Shown here: positions 58,273-64,000 of the stretch, piece by piece
How the letters are laid out: the number at the start of each line of letters is the position of its first letter
Position numbering within the stretch: position 1 is the stretch's first letter
Assembly: GCA_002898555.1 (NCBI GenBank)
Contig: BEHR01000012.1
Location: 1 to 64,000 of the forward strand
Source of the DNA: a bacterium HR15
GTDB lineage: Bacteria; Armatimonadota; Fimbriimonadia; Fimbriimonadales; GBS-DC
Direction of reading: 5' to 3'
DNA: 64,000 nucleotides
Made by a program: the position numbers and the translations under genes
The notes under the pieces: model-generated
What the model saw: the letters and a program-made list of their open reading frames with translations, nothing else
Told to the model about the DNA's origin: nothing
The model's database searches: none

Positions 58273-60540
58273 TTAGCGTAAGGTCTTGGCGATCTCCAGC
58301 AGATCCCACAAGGGAGCGAACCAATGTTTCTGATTGGCAGTTTCACCTGTCAAGGCACGCGCCAGCTCGCTAACAGGTAGCAAAGGCTGGGCACTGTTCG
58401 GGGTAGCTCCTGACTCAAAAAGAGCGCGTTGCAGCTGATTCAGCACAGTGAAGAGCGTTGTACGCTGGTCATGTTCATCCCTCCGATCGACACGGGTTTG
58501 CTGATAGAAATAATGGAGCATGGCAGCCAGCAGCGGTTGATTGACGAAGGGTTCGGTCAGTCGTTGAAGGTTGCCCAAATAGTTCTGTCTGACAATCTGT
58601 TGGGCGCACTGGAGTAGTGCGTCCAGCTCAGTTGCTGTGAGGGGGCGCAAGGAAAGACTGACCGTAAGCGCGGGTATGGCTTCATGGCTGACGGTGTGCC
58701 TGCGATAGTGTGTCTTGCGATAGACCTCCATATCGGCAGGTATCTGTTCCGCCGTAGGCGCGACGAGGAAGTCGACGACGCCGCGCCCGCGCGGCTTGAC
58801 CAGCTTCTTTGCGCTTTTCATTAGCTCGCTCTCGGTAAAGTGTACCGTGCGATGCACGGGGGCTTTCTCGTCACTGATTAAACAGCCCACCCCAAAGCAG
58901 ATGGGGGTGTCCTTTGGGATAAAAGCCTCGCCGTTGCCCTTCTGGAACTCAAGATCAGTCAGCTCGAGAAAGTGCTGGCAGAAACGGAGCGCAATCCCGC
59001 CCCAGGCAAAGAGGGCAAAGTCATCGCCTCCCATTACCAGCACCTCGAAGGGCAAATGTTGAAAATTCGCTTCCGATTCGCTGATGCCTTTGCCAAGGGC
59101 AAGGGCGGTAGCTGCTTGCACCAGCAGGCGCGCCCGGTGGGTCCATTGCAGACCATGTGCCAGCGAGCGAAGCTTCCTGACAATTTGTCCAAAATTACTG
59201 CCATCGCCGTAGATAAACGCAATCAGTTTATGCTCGCGCGTGGCGGGAACCAGTGCGTTGAGGCTTGGTGCGACCGATAGATTCAGTTTATTGCCCAGCC
59301 ATTGCTTAATCTGGTGGGCTTTTTTTACTCGCTCGGCTCGACCGGTCTGGCGTTTTTCGTTGCAGGCGGGGCAGGCTGGTTCCATTTCGCCATCGGGCGC
59401 ATATACATAATGTTCTGCAGGACGAGTTTTGCAGAAGGCGCAACGCAACTCGAACGGCAGCGTTTCAAAAGCGGGTTGTTCCGCATGGTAGCGGTCGCGT
59501 TCGATCGCTTGAAGGAATGTGCTCATCGCGCCGCTGTAATCATTGAGCAATTGGGCCAGTGGCGTTGGTTGCACTGCGGCGGCAAAGAAAGCGATGTGGG
59601 TCTTGCGATAAGCCTCCGCTTTTAGCCGTTCCTGCCAGTGCATGCCCTGCTCGGTTGAATGATCCGCTTTTAGCCGTCCCTGCCAGTGCATGCCCTGCTC
59701 GGTTGAATGAGGCGCCAGAAAAATGAGGGTGGATGCAGCCGCTTGCAAGATGACCTCCGGACCGAGTTTTTGTGCGATCTGGTCAGCAAGCTTCTCCATC
59801 AGGTCGTCCAGCAACTCCGATGCACCGCGGATTTCAGGTAGCCCTGGCGACTCAAACACATATTGCTTGATGCGCTGCGCTGCCAACCCGACAATATAGA
59901 TAAGAGGTTCCTCACCCAGAGAGGCTGCGTCGCCTGAGTGAATCGCATCGATAAGGGTTTGATAAGGCTGAAACAGATCGGGGCAGCTCCCACCCTCAAG
60001 CAAATAGCGGGCTAAGTTATGTGCAGGTTCTGTCAGTTGCGCCTTCACATCGGGTATGTTCAGAAGTTCGTGCACCAGTGCGCCGAGACGCGCCTCATGC
60101 ACCAGCTCATCGGACGCACCTTGAGCGCGGAGCGCAACATTTAGTAGGGCAGCGACCGCCAGATGATGATCGGAGATAAGCACCGCCGGGTCTGTTTGCG
60201 ATGGTAGCAGCGGAGGGTGTCGCATCTCGTCCAAAAAGTGACTGCGCAATGGGTTGTGACGCAGCACGATAACACCGGGCTCACTTTGCTCGAACAGCGG
60301 CGCCCCTCCAATGATGAGCTGCTCCTCTCGCGTTTGCTCCTCCCGCCCGAATCGAAGAGGGAACACGCGTTCATAATACCTTTGCCAGAAACAGGCTGCG
60401 GCGTCTGCTTTGGCTCTGACATCGTGAGCTTGAGCAATCTCTGTACCCAACTCTGCTGCCAACTGCCCACGCACAGCCTGGTCCCATGCCGAATCCCAGC
60501 GGTAGATAATTCCTGTGAACCGATCTGTCCACTCTGACAC
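58273..60540 (-). CDS. cas10: Cas10, type III-D large subunit with active cyclase motif
   Basis: 755 aa from GTG 60540 (AAGGAG upstream). Palm 1: KLIAFIYGDGSNFGQIVRKL (about 438-457). Zinc finger: CAFC and CPAC (367-370, 390-393 region). Palm 2: the GGDD cyclase motif at 504-507, MGGDDFALFAWGGIA, intact, so cyclic oligoadenylate synthesis from ATP is expected when target RNA is bound. No HD nuclease motif is seen in the N-terminus; the closest segment (LGALVHELLN, about 152-161) has HE. DNase activity is therefore doubtful. A 48-bp tandem duplication (59618-59713) repeats HSTEQGMHWQ-RLKA within the protein. Confidence 0.93.
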   Translation of the reverse strand: MSEWTDRFTGIIYRWDSAWDQAVRGQLAAELGTEIAQAHDVRAKADAAACFWQRYYERVFPLRFGREEQTREEQLIIGGAPLFEQSEPGVIVLRHNPLRSHFLDEMRHPPLLPSQTDPAVLISDHHLAVAALLNVALRAQGASDELVHEARLGALVHELLNIPDVKAQLTEPAHNLARYLLEGGSCPDLFQPYQTLIDAIHSGDAASLGEEPLIYIVGLAAQRIKQYVFESPGLPEIRGASELLDDLMEKLADQIAQKLGPEVILQAAASTLIFLAPHSTEQGMHWQGRLKADHSTEQGMHWQERLKAEAYRKTHIAFFAAAVQPTPLAQLLNDYSGAMSTFLQAIERDRYHAEQPAFETLPFELRCAFCKTRPAEHYVYAPDGEMEPACPACNEKRQTGRAERVKKAHQIKQWLGNKLNLSVAPSLNALVPATREHKLIAFIYGDGSNFGQIVRKLRSLAHGLQWTHRARLLVQAATALALGKGISESEANFQHLPFEVLVMGGDDFALFAWGGIALRFCQHFLELTDLEFQKGNGEAFIPKDTPICFGVGCLISDEKAPVHRTVHFTESELMKSAKKLVKPRGRGVVDFLVAPTAEQIPADMEVYRKTHYRRHTVSHEAIPALTVSLSLRPLTATELDALLQCAQQIVRQNYLGNLQRLTEPFVNQPLLAAMLHYFYQQTRVDRRDEHDQRTTLFTVLNQLQRALFESGATPNSAQPLLPVSELARALTGETANQKHWFAPLWDLLEIAKTLR

Positions 60541-60649
60541 TGCTTTTCTCCTTGCAAATAAGGTTTCGACGGAGTGGTGCCGATTCCTGCTTAAAGTAGT
60601 GGGGATCTGTCTCTATAAACGCCCGCATACTGGGTATACTGCCGCTGAA
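60541..60649. promoter_or_regulatory. Divergent promoter region between cas10 and the beta-CASP gene
   Basis: It contains CGATTCCTGCTTAA (60581-60594), shared with the region before the beta-propeller gene (31352, 31371), lying 41 nt upstream of cas10. The plus strand has TATACT (60635-60640) nine bases before the ATG of the nuclease. The shared 14-mer may be an operator. Confidence 0.5.
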
Positions 60650-62032
60650 ATGGCGAGCCAATTGACTTTTCTGGGCGCGGCGGGTACGGTGACGGGCAGT
60701 AAGTACCTGCTGGAGGTGGATCATACGCGCTACCTGATCGATTGTGGGCTGTTTCAGGGTGAACGCGAATGGAAGGAGCGCAACTGGGAACCGTTTCCGG
60801 TTGAGCCTGCCTCTATCGACGCCGTGCTGCTCACCCATGCCCACCTCGATCACACCGGATATTTACCGCGGCTGGCGCAGCAGGGCTTTGCTGGACCCAT
60901 TTATGCGACCGAAGCCACCTGTGCCTTGCTTAAAATTCTGCTGCTGGATGCTGCACATCTGCATGAGCAGGATGCCGAATATGCTAATCGCAAGGGCTAT
61001 AGTCGCCATCAACCCGCGCTGCCACTCTACACGGTGGAGGATGCAGAAGCTACGCTCGCCTTGTTGAAGCCCGTTGATTTCCATACCATGCTGGAGCTGG
61101 GTGGTATCCGTGCCTTCTGGTTCCCGATGGGGCACATCCTTGGCTCAGCTGCTATCGAGATCCAGCTTAATTCGGGCAGGCATATCCTGTTTTCCGGGGA
61201 TATCGGCCGTTATGAAGACCCCATCATGCGCCCGCCAACAGAACATTCAGGCGCAGATATCCTGCTGATGGAATCGACCTATGGGGATCGTCTGCACAGT
61301 GTCACCCCACCTGAACAGACGTTGCTTGAAGCCATTGGGTACATTTTGCGTACACATGGCGTGCTGCTGATCCCTGCCTTTGCGGTAGGACGCACGCAGC
61401 AAGTGCTTTACCACATCCGCAGGCTTCAAGAAGCAGGGCGCATCCCTCCACTTCCCGTTTTCGTGGACAGCCCAATGGCACAGGATGTCACCGCGCTCTA
61501 TTGCCGCTTTCGGGACGATTTGAACATGGAAACAAGCCCCGGCGGTGATTGCGAAGGCACACTCCCTCTTTATTGCTACCACACGAACTTTGTTCAATCG
61601 GTCGCCCAGTCGAAGGCGTTGAACACGCGCGAAGGACCGATGATTATCGTGGCGGGAAGTGGAATGTGCACGGGCGGGCGCATTTTGCATCATCTCAAGT
61701 GGCGCCTGCCTGACCCAGCAAATGCGGTGCTATTTGTTGGCTTTCAGGCCCAGGGCACACGGGGACGACTGTTGCTGGAAGGGGCAACAGAGGTCACCAT
61801 TCACGGAGAAACTATCCAAGTTAGAGCCAGAATCTTAGAAACAAGCGCGCTTTCCGCTCACGCAGATCAGCATGATTTGCTGCGCTGGGTGCGGGCGATT
61901 CGTCAACCCCCACAGACGCTCTATCTGGTGCATGGTGAGGAGGAACCACGCAATGTTTTGCGCGACCTCATCGTTCAAAACCTCGGCTGGCAAGTTGCCC
62001 TACCCGAATATCAGGAGCAGGTTCCTCTGTAG
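60650..62032 (+). CDS. MBL-fold beta-CASP ribonuclease-like protein
   Basis: 460 aa from ATG 60650, nine bases after a -10 box (near-leaderless). The metallo-beta-lactamase motif HAHLDH is at 63-68; the preceding DCGLFQGEREW, FPMGHILGSA, SGDIGRYEDPI and MESTYGDR, and the beta-CASP block VDSPMAQDVTALY, GSGMCTGGRILHHLKWRL and SAHADQ are all present. Such proteins are RNA-processing endo/exonucleases (CPSF73-like, without KH domain). It has no strand or operon link to the CRISPR genes other than the shared promoter region. Confidence 0.92.
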   Translation: MASQLTFLGAAGTVTGSKYLLEVDHTRYLIDCGLFQGEREWKERNWEPFPVEPASIDAVLLTHAHLDHTGYLPRLAQQGFAGPIYATEATCALLKILLLDAAHLHEQDAEYANRKGYSRHQPALPLYTVEDAEATLALLKPVDFHTMLELGGIRAFWFPMGHILGSAAIEIQLNSGRHILFSGDIGRYEDPIMRPPTEHSGADILLMESTYGDRLHSVTPPEQTLLEAIGYILRTHGVLLIPAFAVGRTQQVLYHIRRLQEAGRIPPLPVFVDSPMAQDVTALYCRFRDDLNMETSPGGDCEGTLPLYCYHTNFVQSVAQSKALNTREGPMIIVAGSGMCTGGRILHHLKWRLPDPANAVLFVGFQAQGTRGRLLLEGATEVTIHGETIQVRARILETSALSAHADQHDLLRWVRAIRQPPQTLYLVHGEEEPRNVLRDLIVQNLGWQVALPEYQEQVPL

Positions 62033-62051
62033 TATCGAGTAAAATGAGGCT

Positions 62052-62342
62052 GTGAGGCGTGAGATTGCGAACAGCCTGGCGGAGACCTATCGACGCCTGA
62101 CCCTGCTGAGCGCGGCGCTGATGCTGCTCGGCTGGTTGTGGCATCTGTGGCGGCATGATACGCAGAATAGTGTTATTGCATTGGGTATCGGAACGCTGCT
62201 CGTCACGCCGCTATTCACGCTGTTCCATTTGGCATACCTGACCCGACACACCGACAGGCAAGTGGCACGCTACAGCATAATTGTTATTGCACTGGTTGGG
62301 TTGGCGCTCCTCACGGGACTGTTGATGGGAGGGATACAATGA
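62052..62342 (+). CDS. Small membrane protein (96 aa)
   Basis: GTG start at 62052, six bases after a TAAAAT (62040-62045), so it would be leaderless. Three hydrophobic segments: about 15-33 (LTLLSAALMLLGWLWHLW), 42-63 (VIALGIGTLLVTPLFTLFHL) and 74-93. It overlaps the FAD-oxidase gene by 4 nt. The composition is like small DUF1634-type proteins. Function unknown. Confidence 0.65.
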   Translation: MRREIANSLAETYRRLTLLSAALMLLGWLWHLWRHDTQNSVIALGIGTLLVTPLFTLFHLAYLTRHTDRQVARYSIIVIALVGLALLTGLLMGGIQ

Positions 62343-63775
62343 CCGAGCTGACCGCCCTTGTACGCGACCTGCAGCCCATCGTGGGTATCGATGCCGTTAT
62401 CACCGATCCGACGGAGCTGGCGACCTACGATTGTGATGCCTACACCATCGAGAAGTCGCTGCCGACAGTGGTGGTGTTGCCTCAGACGACGGAGCAGGTG
62501 GTGCAGGTGGTTCGCTATGCGAATCGCGTTGGGCTGCCGATTGTGCCACGTGGGGCAGGCACGGGGCTATCGGGAGGCGCGCTTGCCGTAAAGGGCGGGA
62601 TTGTTATCGCCACCACCCGCATGACGCGCATCCTGTGGGTGGACACTCGCAACCGACGCCTGAGAGCGCAGGCAGGCGCGGTCAATATTCAGCTCACGAA
62701 AGCAGTGCAGCATGCCGGGCTCCACTTCGCCCCAGACCCCTCCTCACAAGGTGCATGCACCATTGGTGGCAATGTTGCCGAGAACTCCGGCGGACCGCAT
62801 ACCCTCAAGTATGGCGTGACGGTGAACCATGTAACGGGGCTTCAGGTGGTGCTGCCTGATGGTGAAGTGCTGGAACTGGGTGGGGTGGAGGACGAGCCAT
62901 TCGGCTATGACTGGGTCGGCCTGATGGTGGGCAGCGAGGGCACGCTTGCTCTCATTACCGAGGTTATGGCGCGCCTAACACCTCTCCCACAAGGGGTACG
63001 CACCCTATTAGCGGTGTTCGAGACCTTAGAGGACGCCACACAGACCGTTTCAGATATCATCGCAGCGGGTATCATCCCCGCTGCATTGGAGCTAATGGAT
63101 GCGCTGACACTGCAGGCGGTGGAGGCAGCCTTTGGCTACGGCTTTCCGTTGGATGCGGAAGCGGTGCTGCTGATCGAGCTGGATGGGTTGGAGGTGGAGC
63201 TGGACGAGGAACGGGAGCGTGTGGAGGCGATTTGTGCGCGCCATCGCGCCCGTGAAGTGCGTCGTGCGCAGACCCCGCAGGAGCGTGCAAAATTATGGGC
63301 AGCACGCAAGAAAGCTATTGGGGCGCTCGGACGGCTTGCTCCCTCATGCGTCACGCAGGATGGTGTCATCCCGCGCTCTAAACTGCCCCAGGTGCTGCGG
63401 GAAGCGTTCCGGATAGCCGCACGCTATCAGCTACAACTGGCAAATGTGTTCCACGCAGGCGACGGCAATCTCCACCCTGTGCTGCTGTTTGATGACGCTG
63501 ATCCGGTGCAAGTGGCACGCGTGGTGGAGGCAGGAGAAGCCATCTTGGAGCTATGCCTGCGTGAGGGTGGGAGCCTCACAGGTGAGCATGGCATCGGAGT
63601 GGAAAAATGCGCCCTGATGCACCAGATGTTCAGCGCAAGCGACCTGGACACGATGAAGCGAATCAAAGCGATTTTCAACCCGCACGATACGCTCAACCCC
63701 GAGAAAATGTTTCCCGACACGCGTTACTGTTATGAAATTAAACGCAAACTGCGCCGCGCCGCCGTTGGGTTGTAA
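62339..63775 (+). CDS. glcD: FAD-linked oxidase, glycolate-oxidase subunit GlcD-like
   Basis: 478 aa. FAD-binding PCMH domain: VPRGAGTGLSGGALAVKGGI (about 78-97), CTIGGNVAENSGGPHTLKYG and MVGSEGTLALITEVMARLTP. C-terminal FAD-oxidase domain: NVFHAGDGNLHPVLLFDD and SLTGEHGIGVEKCALMHQMF. It oxidises 2-hydroxy acids (glycolate or lactate); glcE and glcF do not follow within the window. The overlap with the small membrane gene suggests shared translation. Confidence 0.88.
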   Translation: MTELTALVRDLQPIVGIDAVITDPTELATYDCDAYTIEKSLPTVVVLPQTTEQVVQVVRYANRVGLPIVPRGAGTGLSGGALAVKGGIVIATTRMTRILWVDTRNRRLRAQAGAVNIQLTKAVQHAGLHFAPDPSSQGACTIGGNVAENSGGPHTLKYGVTVNHVTGLQVVLPDGEVLELGGVEDEPFGYDWVGLMVGSEGTLALITEVMARLTPLPQGVRTLLAVFETLEDATQTVSDIIAAGIIPAALELMDALTLQAVEAAFGYGFPLDAEAVLLIELDGLEVELDEERERVEAICARHRAREVRRAQTPQERAKLWAARKKAIGALGRLAPSCVTQDGVIPRSKLPQVLREAFRIAARYQLQLANVFHAGDGNLHPVLLFDDADPVQVARVVEAGEAILELCLREGGSLTGEHGIGVEKCALMHQMFSASDLDTMKRIKAIFNPHDTLNPEKMFPDTRYCYEIKRKLRRAAVGL

Positions 63776-63801
63776 TTGCAGCATGATTATGTTCGCGGGC
63801 G

Positions 63802-64000
63802 TTAATCCGTGCCCGACTGGTACGCCGCAAGCCGCTGCTGGAACACCTCAATGCTGCCTGCCCGCACCGCCTCCGTGTAGAGCGAGAGCAATTGTTCAGC
63901 ACCCGAAACTTGCTGCAGGGCTTCTACTAATGTCCCTGGTATTTCCCCATACAGATCCTGCAGCAGTTTCAGCAAGCCTTCACGCAAGCCCTTCTCCTCC
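63802..64000 (-). CDS. C-terminal end of a Rpn/PDDEXK-transposase-like protein (cut by window end)
   Basis: The minus-strand frame enters from beyond the window and ends at 63802. The visible 66 residues, EEKGLREGLLKLLQDLYGEI, PGTLVEALQQVSGAEQLLSL and YTEAVRAGSIEVFQQRLAAY, match the helical C-terminal tails (REGLREGL-type) of Rpn-family nuclease/transposase-like proteins. The catalytic part is outside the window. Confidence 0.55.
   Translation of the reverse strand, partial: EEKGLREGLLKLLQDLYGEIPGTLVEALQQVSGAEQLLSLYTEAVRAGSIEVFQQRLAAYQSGTD

Noticed and set aside
63802-64000. LutC- or GlcE-like partner of the FAD oxidase
   Set aside because: The residues are helical REGLREGL-type tails unrelated to those families and on the opposite strand.

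Overview
The window is a 64 kb piece of a bacterial chromosome of moderately high GC, judged by eye. Several features together suggest a Gram-negative-type, probably thermophilic lineage, with Armatimonadota the best guess. These are PEP-CTERM and dockerin-tailed secreted proteins, a porin-like beta-barrel, a cobalamin riboswitch in front of surface-protein genes, large linked type I-B and type III-D CRISPR systems, and many near-leaderless starts. The phylum is inferred from gene content only; there is no rRNA in the window.

Layout. 1-3.0 kb: a gene tail cut by the window edge, a small helical protein and an Eco57I-like methylase/restriction gene that looks C-terminally truncated. 3.0-7.0 kb: a secreted WD40 protein with 14 nearly identical blades and a matrixin-like protease, both ending in a dockerin-like Gly-Cys tail. 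7.1-10.7 kb: MFS transporter, alpha/beta hydrolase and LON-domain protein. 10.7-13.9 kb: a small inverted-repeat element, then purE, a rhomboid protease, a YebC-family gene and two tiny genes, all on the minus strand. 14.1-16.6 kb: a large secreted zinc protease. 16.7-19.5 kb: the rpmH-rnpA-yidD-yidC-jag cluster; its YidC carries an unusual extra helical repeat domain. 19.5-24.7 kb: minus-strand hypothetical, tiny basic protein, PMT-type glycosyltransferase, porin-like protein and a molybdopterin-oxidoreductase pseudogene. 24.9-27.5 kb: two secreted proteins behind a cobalamin riboswitch with terminator. 27.5-31.1 kb: an ABC exporter pair and a secreted beta-propeller protein.

31.4-45.4 kb holds CRISPR-Cas locus 1. 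A lutB fragment is cut exactly at a CRISPR repeat of a two-repeat mini-array. A membrane protein gene follows, then cas6-cas8b(cst1)-cas7-cas5-cas3-cas4-cas1-cas2, a leader, and a 48-repeat array. After the array come tRNA-Ser(GCU), a CPBP protease and a convergent VWA protein. 50.2-60.5 kb holds CRISPR-Cas locus 2 on the minus strand, a type III-D operon: cas10, four Cas7-like RAMPs, csx10, a Cas11-like small subunit, a Csx19-like gene, and a tail of three accessory genes. The tail encodes a small helical protein, an AT-rich protein with an RNxxxH (HEPN-like) motif, and a two-TM SAVED-domain protein. Type III-D has no cas6, adaptation genes or array of its own here, so it probably uses crRNAs from locus 1. 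Cas10 keeps its GGDD cyclase motif, so the likely scheme is target RNA binding, cyclic oligoadenylate synthesis, SAVED sensing at the membrane, and RNA cleavage or toxicity by the HEPN candidate. This accessory tail is the best candidate for an undescribed system in the window. 60.6-64 kb: a beta-CASP nuclease, a small membrane protein, a GlcD-like FAD oxidase and the tail of a gene cut by the window end.
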